Shown: positions 21,901 to 33,026 of the stretch, one piece after another
Layout: each line of letters begins with the position of its first letter
How positions within the stretch are numbered: the stretch's first letter is position 1
DNA from: Rhynochetos jubatus
Taxonomy: Eukaryota; Chordata; Aves; Eurypygiformes; Rhynochetidae
DNA length: 64,000 bases
Direction of reading: 5' to 3'
Assembly (NCBI GenBank): GCA_027574665.1
Contig: CM050677.1
Span: forward strand, 248,001 to 312,000
The notes under the pieces: model-generated
The model's input: the letters and a program-made list of their open reading frames with translations, nothing else
Told to the model about the DNA's origin: nothing
Databases searched by the model: none
Translations under genes and position numbers: made by a program

Positions 21901-22745
21901 TAAGTTCCTGCTACGAGTACCGCTATAGGTGCTGACCATAGGTACCAGCCATGGGTGCCACTCTGAGTGCCAGCCATGGGTGCTGGCCCGATGTACTGCT
22001 ATAGGTACCAGCCATGGGTGCCGCTCTAGGTGCCTGCTATGTGTATGGCTATAGGTGCTGGCCATGGCTGCCAGCCATAGGTGCTGCTATAGGTACCAGA
22101 TGCAGATGCTGGCTATGGGTGCCACTATAGGGATGGGCCATGGGTACCAGCCATGGGCACCACTGTGGGTATGGCCATGGCCACCCGCCATAGCTTTTGG
22201 CTATAGGTTCCAGTTACGCGCACCGGCTGGAGTTACCGCTCTGGGTACTGGCTACGGGTACCAGCTGTAGGTACCGGCCATAGGTACCAGTTATGGGTAC
22301 CGGCCATAGGTACCAGCTATGGGTGCCAGCTATAGGTACCGGCTGTAGGTACCGGCCATAGGTACCAGCTATGGGTACCGGCCATAGGTACCAGCTATGG
22401 GTGCCAGCTATAGGTACCGGCTGTAGGTACCGGCCATAGGTACCAGCTATGGGTACCGGCCATAGGTACCAGCTATGGGTGCCAGCTGTAGGTACCGGCT
22501 GTAGGTACCGGCCATAGGTACCAGCTATGGGTACCGGCCATAGGTACCAGCTATGGGTGCCAGCTGTAGGTACCGGCTGTAGGTACCGGCCATAGGTACC
22601 AGCTATGGGTACTGGCCATAGGTGCCAGCTGTAGGTGCCAGCTATGGGTACCGGCCATAGGTACCAGCTATGGGTGCCAGCTGTAGGTACCAGCTATGGG
22701 TACAGCCAGGTATGAGTGCCAGCTACAGGCTCCGGCTATAGCTAT
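21901..22745. repeat. GGTACCAGCTATGGG minisatellite, family 2
   Basis: A diverged start (21901-22200), then a regular array to about 22720. It alternates GGTACCGGCCATA with GGTACCAGCTATGGG and GGTGCCAGCTGTA, with a higher-order unit of about 90-100 bases. It shares the GGTACC core with the families on each side. Confidence 0.9.
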
Positions 22746-24130
22746 GGCCACAGGTGCCCGCTGTGGGTGCTGCTGTGGGTACAGCTGTACTCGCTATGGG
22801 TACCAGCTGTAGGTACAGCTGTATGTGCCCGCTGTGGGTGCTGCTGTGGGTACAGCTGTATGTGCTATGGGTGCTGCTGTGGGTACAGCTGTACTCGCTG
22901 TGGGTACCAGCTGTAGGTACAGCTGTATGTGCCCGCTGTGGGTGCTGCTGTGGGTACAGCTGTATGTGCTATGGGTGCTGCTGTGGGTACAGCTGTACTC
23001 GCTATGGGTACCAGCTGTAGGTACAGCTGTACGTACCCGCTATGGGTGCTGCTGTGGGTACAGCTGTACCCGCTGTGGGTGCTGCTGTGGGTACAGCTGT
23101 ACCCGCTATGGGTGCTGCTGTGGGTACAGCTGTACCCGCTGTGGGTGCTGCTGTGGGTACAGCTGTACGTACCCGCTATGGGTGCTGCTGTGGGTACAGC
23201 TGTACCCGCTGTGGGTGCTGCTGTGGGTACAGCTGTACTCGCTATGGGTACCAGCTGTAGGTACAGCTGTACCCGCTGTGGGTGCTGCTGTGGGTACAGC
23301 TGTACCCGCTGTGGGTGCTGCTGTGGGTACAGCTGTGCCCGCTGTGGGTGCTGCTGTGGGTACAGCTGTACTCGCTATGGGTACCAGCTGTAGGTACAGC
23401 TGTATGTGCCCGCTGTGGGTGCTGCTGTGGGTACAGCTGTACGTACCCGCTGTGGGTGCTGCTGTGGGTACAGCTGTATGTGCTGTGGGTGCTGCTGTGG
23501 GTACAGCTGTACTCGCTATGGGTACCAGCTGTAGGTACAGCTGTATGTGCTGTGGGTGCTGCTGTGGGTACAGCTGTGCCCGCTGTGGGTGCTGCTGTGG
23601 GTACAGCTGTGCCCGCTGTGGGTGCTGCTGTGGGTGCTGCTGTGGGTACAGCTGTACCCGCTATGGGTACCAGCTGTAGGTACAGCTGTACCCGCTGTGG
23701 GTGCTGCTGTGGGTACAGCTGTACCCGCTGTGGGTACCAGCTGTAGGTACAGCTGTACGTACCCGCTGTGGGTGCTGCTGTGGGTACAGCTGTATGTGCT
23801 GTGGGTGCTGCTGTGGGTACAGCTGTACGTACCCGCTATGGGTGCTGCTGTGGGTACAGCTGTATGTGCTATGGGCGCTGCTGTGGGTACAGCTGTGCCC
23901 GCTGTGGGTGCTGCTGTGGGTACAGCTGTATGTGCTGTGGGTGCTGCTGTGGGTACAGCTGTACGTACCCGCTGTGGGTGCTGCTGTGGGTACAGCTGTA
24001 TGTGCTGTGGGTGCTGCTGTGGGTGCAGCTGTATGTGCTGTGGGTGTTGCTGTGGGTACAGCTGTACCCGCTGGCCGTGGGTGCTGACCGCGAGTGCCGG
24101 TATGGGTGCTGCTATAGGTACCGGCTATAG
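22746..24130. repeat. GTGGGTGCTGCTGTGGGTACAGCTGTAC minisatellite, family 3
   Basis: About 1.35 kb of 32-36 base copies of GTGCTGCTGTGGGTACAGCTGTACCCGCT with periodic GGTACCAGCTGTAGG units, making a higher-order period of about 100 bases or more. It lies between the BBC3 promoter and CCDC9. The unit is 11-12 codons, so all frames stay open for long distances without meaning. Confidence 0.93.
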
Positions 24131-24439
24131 CTATGGCCATTGGTACCGCTCTGGACTGCTGTAGGTACAGCCATAGGTACTGGCTGTAGGTAACAGTTAT
24201 GGGCACAGCTATAGGTGCTGCTATAGGTACCGCTGTAGGTACACCCGTAGGTACCACTCTGGGTACGCCCACAGCCGGGGCTGTAGCTCCTGGTACCGGC
24301 CCATCTATAGGTACCGCCACGAGCCCCGCTGTGGGGATGGCGACAGGTCCATCCATAGGCAGAGCTGTGGGGCCGCGGGCACATCCATAGGTCTGGCTAT
24401 AGGTGCCGCTACGGGCACGGCTGCAGCTCCATCCTTGGG

Positions 24440-24775
24440 TGTGGCGGCAGGTGCACCCCGCCCTAGGTCCCGCCGTAGGTCCCGCCGTAGGTCCCGCCGT
24501 AGGTCCCGCTGTAGGTCCCTCTATAGGTCCCGCTATAGATCCCATTATAGGTCCCTCTGTAGGTCCTGCCATAGGTCCCTCTATAGATCCCTCTGTATGT
24601 CCCGCTATAGGACCCGCTATAGGACCCTCTGTAGGTCCCTCTGTAGGTCCCTCTGTAGGTCCCGCTATAGGTCCCTCTGTAGGTCCCTCTGTAGGTCCCG
24701 CTATAGGTCCCGCTATAGGTCCCGCTATAGGTCCCTCTGTAGGTCCCGCTATAGGTCCCGCTATAGGCTCCGGCC
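24440..24775. repeat. TAGGTCCCGC 12-mer array
   Basis: About 27 copies of a 12-base unit (TAGGTCCCGCTA or TAGGTCCCTCTG). It is the last member of the GTAGG-type series that started at 21047. The unit length keeps frames open on both strands. Confidence 0.9.
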
Positions 24776-25009
24776 CAGGGCCGAGCCCCCGCCAGGCCCC
24801 GCCCCCTGGCGCCGCGCGCCCTGCCCAGCCCAGCCAATCGCCGTGCGCCGCCGCGGCCAGAGCCGCAGCTGCCATGGAGACAGCCGCGGGGCGGGGCGGG
24901 AGAGGGACACGCCCACGCCGCGCCTCCAGCCACGCCCACCTCGAGGGGGATGCGGGAAGCCACGCCTACCTCGGGGGAGGGGGGGAGCGAGAGGAGGAGA
25001 GAGGACACG

Positions 25010-25490
25010 GGGGGGACACGGGGGGAACACGGGGGGGACAGCGGGACACGGACACGGGGTGACACTGACACGGGGACAGGGGGACACGGGGGGACGGGGG
25101 GGACAGGGGGACACTGACACGGGGGGGACAGGGGGACACGGGAGGGCAGGGGGACGGGGCATGGGGGTACACAGGGACTTGGGGGACACTGACACGGGGT
25201 GGAGGGACACGGGGGGACACTGACACGGGGTGGGACACGGGGGACATCGGGGACACTGACACGGGGTGGGGGGACACGGGGTGACACCGACACGGGAAAG
25301 GGGGACGGGGACACGGGGGGGGATGGGGGGACACTGACACGGGGTGGGGGGACACGGGGGACACTGACACAGGGTGGGGGGACACGGGGGACACTGACAC
25401 GGGGTGTGGGGACACGGGGGACACTGACACCGGGGGGACACGGGGGACACTGACACGGGGTGTGGGGACGCGGGGAACATTGGCGCGTGG
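25010..25490. repeat. GACACTGACACGGGG minisatellite
   Basis: Tandem copies of GGGGGACACTGACACGGGGTG with G-rich spacers, unit about 30-36 bases, ending about 300 bases before the CCDC9 start codon. The stretch before it (24776-25009) is unique and GC-rich. Confidence 0.88.
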
Positions 25491-25599
25491 CAGCACGGGG
25501 CCGCAGGGACGTGGGCCATCAGCCAGGGCAGGGGACAGCTCGGGGACAGTCACCGAGGCGGAGCAGGACGGACAGACGTCAGGGAGGGGACAGAGGGAC

Positions 25600-25783
25600 A
25601 GCCACGTGGGGCGACAGACTGCCAGCCCCGCGGCGGGCCCCACCACTCCTACTACCATCGCCCTTTTAACTACCCGCCGTTCCCGTGGCGGAAGCGGAAG
25701 TGGCTCTCACGCTCGGGTGGGCGGGGACAGCCCGTGCCCGCCGGGGGGCCCCGTGCGCGCTCCGGTGCGGCCCCGCCGCCGCC
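25600..25783 (+). promoter_or_regulatory. CCDC9: CCDC9 promoter with paired ETS sites
   Basis: Two abutting ETS-type sites, CGGAAG at 25689-25694 and CGGAAGTG at 25695-25702, lie about 85-95 bases before the CCDC9 ATG in CpG-rich DNA with no TATA box. The start codon context GCCGCCATGG is close to the ideal Kozak sequence. Confidence 0.65.
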
Positions 25784-28700
25784 ATGGTGAGGCCCGGCCC
25801 GGAGACCTCCGCTCCGGGGGGCCGCGTGTTGGCTCCTAGGCCAGCCCGGTGCTTCGGGGGCCCGGCTGGGCCTCTTCGGGGCCCGTGTTGAGGCTCCGGG
25901 GCGCCGGGCCGGCCTGACGTTACCGGGGTGGCCGGGCGGGGGCTCCGGAGGGTCGGGTGGGCGTTGTGGGGGGCGAACTGGAGCTCCGCGGGGGGCGGGT
26001 GAGGGCAGCCTGCCCTGGCTGCGGCTCGGGGGGCGCCGTGCGGGCCCGGTTGGGGCTGGGGGAGGAGCGCTGGGCCCGGTTGGGGCCGTGGCGGGGGGCT
26101 GGGGCCCGGTTGGGGCCGTGGGTGGGGGCGCTGGGGCCCGGTTGGGGGCTGTGGGCGGGGGCTGGGGCCCGGTTGGGGCCGGGGGGGGGGCGCTGGGCCC
26201 CGGTTAAGGCCCCGGGGGGGGGCTGGGGCCCGGTTGGGGCCGTGGGGGGGGGGGCTGGGGCCCGGTTGGGGCCGTGGGGGGGGGGGGGCTGGGGCCCGGT
26301 TGGGGCCGTGGAGGGGGGCGCTGGGGCCCGGTTGGGGCCGTGGGAGGGGGCTGGGGCCCGGTTGGGGCCGGGGGGGGGGCGCTGGGCCCCGGTTAAGGCC
26401 CCGGGGGGGGGCTGGGGCCCGGTTGGGGCCGTGGGGGGGGGGGGCTGGGGCCCGGTTGGGGCCGTGGGGGGGGGGGGCTGGGGCCCGGTTGGGGCCGTGG
26501 GAGGGGGCTGGGGCCCGGTTGGGGCCGGGGGGGGGGGCGCTGGGGCTCGGGGGGGCCGGCTGGGCCTTGCCCGTGGTAAGCCTGGGGCGGTTTGCCCTTG
26601 CTGTGGGGCCGGCCCGGTCTGGGACTCCGGGGGGGGGCCGCGGGGGGGGGGCGGGGGCGGCCGGTGCCCTCTCTCACCCCTCTCCCCTGCCCCCAGTCGG
26701 CCGCGGTGGACCTGAGGTCGAAGAAGGAGAAGGACGCGGAGCTGGACAAGCGCATCGAGGCGCTGCGCAAGAAGAACGAGGCCCTCCTCAGGCGTTACCA
26801 GGTGCGGGGGGGGGGGGGGGGGGGGGCGCTCGGCCCCGCTGCCCCCACCCCGTGGCGGCGGCGAAGGCGCTTACAGCCCCTAATCCCCCCGCTCGAGGCG
26901 GCTTAGCGCGGGGAGGGGGGGCTCAGCGTCACGCCGGGGGGCAGGGGGGGGGGGGCCTGTTCCGTGCCCTTGGCCTGCCCGCGGTGCAGGTGGGGAGGGG
27001 GCGGGGGGCTGGGCCCGGCTCACGCCCGGCTCCCGGCGGCAGGAGATCGAGGAGGATCGGAAGAAGGCAGAGCAGGAGGGGATCGCGGTGACCACCCCGC
27101 ACCGGGCACGGCCCGGCGACGCCAAGCCCGAGGGACGGCGGGCGGACGAAGATCTCTCCGGCACCGTCCAGGTCACGCTCTCCCCCCCGGAGGAGGGGGT
27201 GGGGGGGGGGGATTTGGGGTTCGGGGCAAGGTGGGGGCCCGCCGTGTGCATCACTGACCCCCCCCCCCGGTCTCCTCCCTTCCAGGAGAAGCGCGCGGCG
27301 AAGGAGAAGAAGCCCTCGGGCCCACCTAAACCCGGCGCTGCTTCCCGCGGGCTGGGGCGCTCCCCCCTGCCTGCTGCCGGCCGCGGGGCGCGGGCGGAAC
27401 CCCCCGCCGACCCGTTCGGGGAGGGGGTTGGCGATGCCGCCCCCGGGGAGCGTGGCGGCCGGGGGCGGCGCTCGCGGGGCCGGGGGCTGCCGAGCCGCGG
27501 GACGGAGGGAGACGCCGGCCCCGACCGCCGGTCCAAGGTGGGTGGTTTGGGGGAGGGGGCTGGGGGGGGTTCACCCCGGGGGAGTGTGGGGCCGGGGGCT
27601 GCCGAGCCGTGGGACGGAGGGCGACTCCGGTCCAAGGTGGGTGTTTTGGGGGGAGGGGGCTGGAGGGGTTCACCCCGGGGGAGTGTGGGGCCGGGGGCTG
27701 CCGAGCCGTGGGACGGAGGGCGACTCCGGTCCAAGGTGGGTGTTTTGGGGGGAGGGGGCTGGAGGGGTTCACTCCGGGGGAGTGTGGGGCCGGGGGCTGC
27801 CGAGCCGTGGGACGGAGGGTGACGCCAGTCCAAGGTGGGTGTTTTGGGGGGAGGGGGCTGGGGGGGTTTGCCCCGGAGGCGGCGCTCACGGGGCTGGGGG
27901 CTGACGAGCCGCGGGACGGGGGGAGATGCCGGTCCAAGGTGGGTGTTTTTGGGGGAGGGGGCTGGGGGGGTCGCCCTGGGGGAGTGCGGGGCTGGGGGCT
28001 GCCGAGCCGCGGGATGGAGGGCGACGCTGGCCCCGACCGCTGGCCCAAGGTGGGTGTTTTGGGGGAGGGGGCTGGGGGGCTTCACCCCCGGGCAGCGCAG
28101 GGCTGGGGGCTGCCGAGCCGCAGGATGGGGGGAGACGCTGGTCCAAGGTGGGTGTTTTGGGGGGGGGGGGGCTGGGTGGGTTTGCCCTGGGGGCAGCACT
28201 CACGGGGCCGGGGGCTGACAAGCTGTGAGACGCGGGGAGACGCTGGTCCAAGGTGGGTGTTTTGGGGGGGCGAGGGTGGGGGCCTGGGTGGGTTCACCCC
28301 CGGGGAGCGCAGGGCTGGGGGCTGCCGAGCCGCGGGACGGAGGGCAATGCCGGTCCAAGGTGGGTGTTTTTTGGGGGGGGGGTGGGGGGTTGGGGGGATT
28401 CACCCTGGGGGAGTGGAGGGCCAGGGGCTGACGAGCCACGGGACGGGGGGAGATGCCGGTCCAAGGTGGGTGTTGTGGGGCAGGGGGCCGGGTGGGTTTG
28501 CCCTGGGGGGTTCAGGGGTGGGGTGGGGGCCGCTCTGGGGGTGTTTCCTGCCCCCGGAGGCAGCTGGTTTCTCCCTGCCAGGAGTGGGAAGAGCGCCGGC
28601 GGCAGAACATCCGGAAGATGAACGAGGAGATGGAGAAGATCGCGGAGTACGAGAGGAACCAGCGGGTCAGCGGGGGAAAGGGGGTCGAGGGGTCGCGCCT

Positions 28701-31260
28701 GTCCCCCCCAGGGGTGACGATGTCCCTTTTTTTTGCCCCCCCCCCCCCCCCATCTCAGGACGGGCTTCACGAGAAGAACCCGGTGCGTAACTTCCTGGAC
28801 GACCCGCGGCGCAGCGGCTCCTTCCAGGAGGCGGATCGCAGGGAGGGGAGCCGGCGGCACGTCCGAAACTGGGGAGGGGCCGATTTCGACAAGGTCAAGG
28901 CCGGGATGGAGCGGGAAAAGACCTGGCAGGGTCCCGTACGTACCCCGGTGGGTCCCCCACCTCCCCGCCCCGTGGGGGGTTCTGGGCTGGGCTCGGAGCG
29001 GCTGGACGAGCGCCGGGGTCGCGTCTCGCCGCAGGGCCGTCGGTCCGGCCCGAAGGCCGGGGGCGCCTTGGACATGACGCTGTCCATGACGGGCCGGGAG
29101 CGAGCGGAATACATCCGCTGGAAGAAGGAGCGGGAGCAAATCGACGAGGAGCGCCTGGCGCGGCACCGCAAACCCACCGGGCAGTGGCGGCGGGAGTGGG
29201 ACGCCGAGAAGTCGGACGCCATGTAGGTCCCGGTGCCGGGGGCGGGGGGGGGTGGGGGGCGGGTTTTGGGCCGTCCCCCGTTCCCTGAGGGCCGTTACCC
29301 GTTCCCTCAGGTTCAGGGACGGCTCCGCGGCGGCGCCGGACAGGGAGGAGGGCAAGCGCCCCCCTCCCAAACCTCCCACCCTCGGGGAGTTCCTCGCCCC
29401 GCATCCCGCCCGCTGGGGGAGGAAGAGCGCGGGCCGGGGCGCCGGGGGCAGGCCCTACAGGTGGGTGGGGTCCCAGGGAGGGGTTGGGGGGGTGGGGGGG
29501 CTTTGGGAGCCCTGGGGGGTCTCTGAGCACCAGGATCAGGCCCTGCAGGTGGGTGGGGACCCAGGGAGGGGTTGGGGGGTGTGTGTGGGGGCTTTAGGAG
29601 CCCTGGGGGATCTCTGAGCACCGGGATCAGGCCCTACAGGTGGGTGGGGACCCAGGGAGGGGTTGGGGGTGTGTGTGGGGGCTTTGGGAGCCCTGGGGGG
29701 ATCTCTGAGCACCGGGATCAGGCCCTACAGGTGGATGGGGACCCAGGGAGGGGTTGGGGGTGTGTGTGGGGGCTTTGGGAGCCCTGGGGGATCTCTGAGC
29801 ACTGGGATCAGGCCCTACAGGTGGGTGGGGACCCAGGGAGGGGTTGGGGGTGTGTGTGGGGGCTTTGGGAGCCCTGGGGGGGTCTCTGAGCACCGGGATC
29901 AGGCCCTACAGGTGGGTGGGGACCCAGGGAGGGGTTGGGGGTGTGGGGGGGGCTTTGGGAGCCCTGGGGGGGTCTCTGAGCACTGGGATCAGGCCGTACA
30001 GGTGGGTGGGGTCCCAGGGAGGGGTGGGGGGGGCCTTCCTGAGCCCCCAGGGGGTCTCTGAGCGCTGGGATCAGGCCCTACAGGTGGGTGGGGACCCAGG
30101 GAGGGTTTTGGGGGGGGGGGGTGTCCTTCCTGAGCCCCGGGTGGTCTCCGAGCCCCCGGGGGGTGTTTCCCCTCCAGCATGCACGACAACCGCTGGGAGG
30201 AGAAGGAGCAGGCGGCGCCGGGCGAGGGAGCCGAGACCCAGCAGGTGAAACGCCGCAGGGGGGGCCGGGGGGAGCCGGCGGGCGCTTGGCAGTGCCCGTG
30301 GTGCCCCTTCACCCCCTCTGACCTCCCCCAACCCCGCAGGCGGACGAGGCGCCGAGCGGGGGGGCCCGCGCGGAGCCCTCCCCTTCGCTGAGCCCCGAGG
30401 AGGATGAGGACCAGTGGGAGGACTTCAGCGAGGAGGGGGAGGACGGCAGCCCGGCGGCGGCCAGCGAGGACGAAGCGCCCCGCGGTGCGGCCCCGGAGTG
30501 TCCCCCCCCCAGAACCGGCCAGGCCGCCGGTGGCGGTTGCCGGTCCCAAACTGCTCGAGTCCCCCGGCCTAGGCGCGGTGGGGGAAGGGCTGGACAACCG
30601 CCCCCCCGAACCATTTCTCTCCCCCGCAGGGGGCTGCGGGCCCGTCTCGGACTGGGGCGAGGAGATGGACGTGTCCTCCCCCCGCAGCAGCCTGGGGGAC
30701 GGTCCCCTCCCGGGTCCCGCTGTCCCCAGGGCGCGAGAGGCGTCCGGGGAGACTTCAGGTAAAGGGGGGGGGGGTCTGTCGAATTAGGGCTGGGGGGGGG
30801 GCTTCAAGCTTGGGCTGAGCCCCTTGGATGTGACGGGGGGGGGGGGGGACACGTAGCCAGGGCGGCAGGACGAGGGGCCGAACGAGGGGCTTGACCGTCT
30901 CCTCCCCCCCCGCAGGGCTGAGCCCCCTGGAGCCGTCTGGACCCCCCAGGTGGGCGCAGGACCCCCCCCCCGCGGGAAGAAGCGAGGCCGAAGGCGCAGC
31001 GAGAGCCTTCGGAGAAGCGCCGGGAGGCGGAAGACGGGCTGCGAGGTGGTGAGGGGGACCCGGGGGGGGGACACAAGCACCCCCCCACCCCCCCGGGGTT
31101 GGGGCGGGGGGGTCAGAGCCCGCGTTGTTGATTATTCCCGTTCGCCCCCCCCCCCACCCCCTCAGGAGCCGCAGCGGTTCCCCGCCAGCTGCCCGCGGAG
31201 TCGGCGCCTGGCACGGTGGAGATCACGGACTTCCAGCGGGTGCGTTTCCTTAAGCGCTGA
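25784..31260 (+). CDS. CCDC9: Coiled-coil domain-containing protein 9
   Basis: CCDC9 is an RNA-associated protein reported with the exon junction complex; its molecular role is poorly known. Coding exons: 25784-25786 (Met only), 26697-26801, 27043-27171, 27286-27537, 28582-28665, 28759-28935, 29035-29222, 29311-29460, 30178-30244, 30340-30484, 30630-30758, 30916-31048, 31166-31260. Matches to the human protein in order: DAELDKRIEALRKKNEALLR, an RG-rich segment, EWEERRRQN with EEMEKIAEYERNQR, NPVRNFLDDPRR, DMTLSMTGRER, HRKPTGQWRREWDAEK, PPKPPTLGEFL, an acidic stretch with DEDQWEDFSEE, and PVSDWGEE. Phases agree up to 30758. Exon 12 needs one fewer C in the run at 30962-30971 to join a last exon ending TVEITDFQRVRFLKR, giving about 551 residues (human 531). 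As printed, the other frame stops a few bases earlier, so the C-terminus is uncertain. The 99-base intron 28936-29034 is in frame and stop-free. Confidence 0.92.
25950..26560. repeat. G-rich minisatellite in CCDC9 intron 1
   Basis: About 18 tandem copies, unit about 28-33 bases, of GGGGCCCGGTTGGGGCCGTGGGGG with variable G runs, with a higher-order repeat of about 200 bases. The unit has several G tracts and could form G-quadruplexes on the transcribed RNA. Confidence 0.9.
27538..28480 (+). repeat. CCDC9: Minisatellite in CCDC9 intron that copies the exon 4 donor junction
   Basis: The unit is about 98-111 bases. Each copy contains the last about 45 bases of exon 4 (GCCGAGCCGCGGGACGG to GGTCCAAG) followed by the donor GTGGGTG and the first part of the intron. 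The true donor is at 27538; copies of the junction occur at 27637, 27736, 27835, 27939, 28050, 28148, 28253, 28360 and 28466. The first three junctions are exactly 99 bases apart and the exon 4 frame stays open to 27819, so two extra donors could be used without shifting frame. Confidence 0.9.
29461..30110 (+). repeat. CCDC9: Minisatellite in CCDC9 intron that copies the exon 8 donor junction
   Basis: The unit is about 82-91 bases. Every copy contains the end of exon 8 (AGGCCCTACAG) followed by GTGGGTGGGG. The true donor is at 29461; copies occur at 29549, 29640, 29731, 29821, 29912, 30002 and 30084. The inner part is GGAGGGGTTGGGGGTGTGTG and CTCTGAGCACYGGGATC. CCCTACAG in each copy also resembles a weak 3' splice site. 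Confidence 0.9.
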
Positions 31261-31460
31261 CCTTGTCCGGCCGCTGACCGCCACGGACGCTCCCGCCTCT
31301 GTCCCTTCCCGCCGGACTCCGCCCGGGCCGCTCCCCCCCCCCCCCGCAGCTCTCGCGCTTTGCTGCCGCCGTCTCCGGGCTCGGGACGGGGTTGGGGGGC
31401 GGCGGGCGCTGCCCTTGCCCCGGGGGGGGGGCTGCACGTCTGTACGTCCGTCCGTCCTGC

Positions 31461-31466
31461 ATTAAA
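31461..31466 (+). terminator. CCDC9: CCDC9 poly(A) signal ATTAAA
   Basis: ATTAAA about 200 bases after the predicted stop, in CTGCATTAAACTGC. It is the nearest usable signal and would give a short 3' UTR. Confidence 0.65.
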
Positions 31467-31489
31467 CTGCACCCCGAAACACCCCGCGG

Positions 31490-32940
31490 GATTGGTCTCT
31501 CCCTGTGGCCACGCCGGGGGGGGCCGTGGACCGGGATAGCTCTGGGCTTGGGAATTTTGGGGGGGGGGGGGGGGGGGGGCAAAGCCGCAGCCTCCCTGCC
31601 CCTCCGGCACAATCCAGCCCCACGCCAAGCGCGGGGGCACCCGGCGGCGGGGTTGCGCTGCCCCACGCGCCTGGTGGGGGGGCTGGCGGGGGGTGGGGGG
31701 GGGGCGCGGGCAGGGACTGGACCCCCCCCCCGTCACCCCCTCCCCGCGCCGGCAGCCGCCTTCACGCCGCCTCTCTCCTCCGACAGGACGGCCCCGCGCC
31801 CTGACGGCCCCCGGCGGCCCCTCCGCCACCCGGGTCGATCCCACCGTGACCCCCCCAGCCTTCTGGAGACCCGGCCGGCAGGAAGAACGCGGGGGAGGTG
31901 AGGGGGGGGGCGCGTAAAAACTCACCTGCCTTCCCCACCTCGGGGGTTTGGCCCTTGAGGGGAGGGGGTGTGTGTGTTGGGGAGGGGGATCCCCAAATCC
32001 CTTCTGTACCCGCGGGGGGAGCTGGGTCGAGCCCGGTGCTGTTGGACGTTTAGGAGCGGAGGATGCCAGCGCTGGTGGGGGTCCCCAAAACGGTTTGGGG
32101 GGGAGGGGTTACAGCTGTGCACCCCCAGTTCCTGGGAGCTGCCCTAGAGATTCCTGCCCCTTGCAGGGGCGTTTTGGGGTCCCCTTCTTCCCCTCCTGTG
32201 CCCTGGAGCTGGGCGGGAGAAGTGGGGGGGGGGGGCTTGGACCCTCATCCCACCGGCTCCTTGTGAAATAAATCTCCAAAACCTCGCCGTGCTTGGTCCT
32301 TGCCGCGGGGGGGCGCCCCCTTTTATGCCGCGGGGTGGTGCCCCCTTTTTGCCGCGGGGGGGCGCCCCCTTGCTCCCGGGGGTCTTCCTTTCCTCTTGAG
32401 TATGGGAACGTGGTGTGGGAGGGGGTCCCGGTCCCGTGGGGGGGGTGTCCCTGGTTTTTTGGGGTGAAGCGAGGAGCGTAAGGGCTCTGGAGGAGGTTTT
32501 GGGGTGAAACGAGTGTAAGAGCAGGGGGGGCTCTCCCCAAATTCCCCCCCAGGACCTTGTGCTGTCCCAGGGACCGGTGGGGCCGCAGTGGGTCCCGGTG
32601 GGGGGAGAAGTCCCCTGGCTCCACGCTGGTGCCTGGTGATGCCCCCCACCCCACCCCGGGGGTCCCCACCCGGTGATGGACACTCTGAGGGGTCCCCAGC
32701 ATCACCTTGGAGCCGAAACGAGCCCGACCCCCCTCAAAAAGCACCTTTTTGGGGTCGAGCCCTCCTCTTCCACCTCCGCTGGCTCCCCCTCCTCGGCTCA
32801 GCCCCGACGGGGGGGCTCTGCCTGCGCTCCCCCCGCCCCAACCCGGAGACGGAGCTTTCCCGGCCCCCCCGCCCCTCCCGGTGGCGGCCGCTTCTTCTTT
32901 TTTCGGGCTTCCACCGATGCTCCCTGCCCCCCCCCCTCCC
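31490..32940. other. Spacer between CCDC9 and C5AR1
   Basis: GC-rich unique sequence with several G and C runs. An AATAAA at 32267-32272 on the plus strand (TGAAATAAATC) may be a distal CCDC9 poly(A) signal or end an unrecognised transcript. Human INAFM1 lies between these genes; no single-membrane-span peptide of that kind was found in any frame. Confidence 0.5.
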
Positions 32941-32964
32941 TCCCCCCCTTCCTGTTGGCCGCCC

Positions 32965-33026
32965 TATAAAACCCGCTGCCCGTCCACCCGGCCCAGGGAG
33001 CGCGGCCGCAGCCGGCGAGGACCCAG
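32965..33026 (+). promoter_or_regulatory. C5AR1: C5AR1 TATA box and non-coding exon 1
   Basis: TATAAAA at 32965-32971 places a start near 32995. A short exon then ends at the donor GACCCAG followed by GTGAGC (33026/33027). It would splice to the acceptor TTTCTAG at 34969, 18 bases before the C5AR1 ATG. The exon has no ATG, unlike human C5AR1, whose start codon is in exon 1. Confidence 0.65.

Noticed and set aside
22746-24875. Cys/Tyr/Gly-rich and Pro/Thr-rich long open frames on both strands
   Set aside because: They are translations of GGTACC-type arrays; unit lengths near multiples of three keep all frames open.
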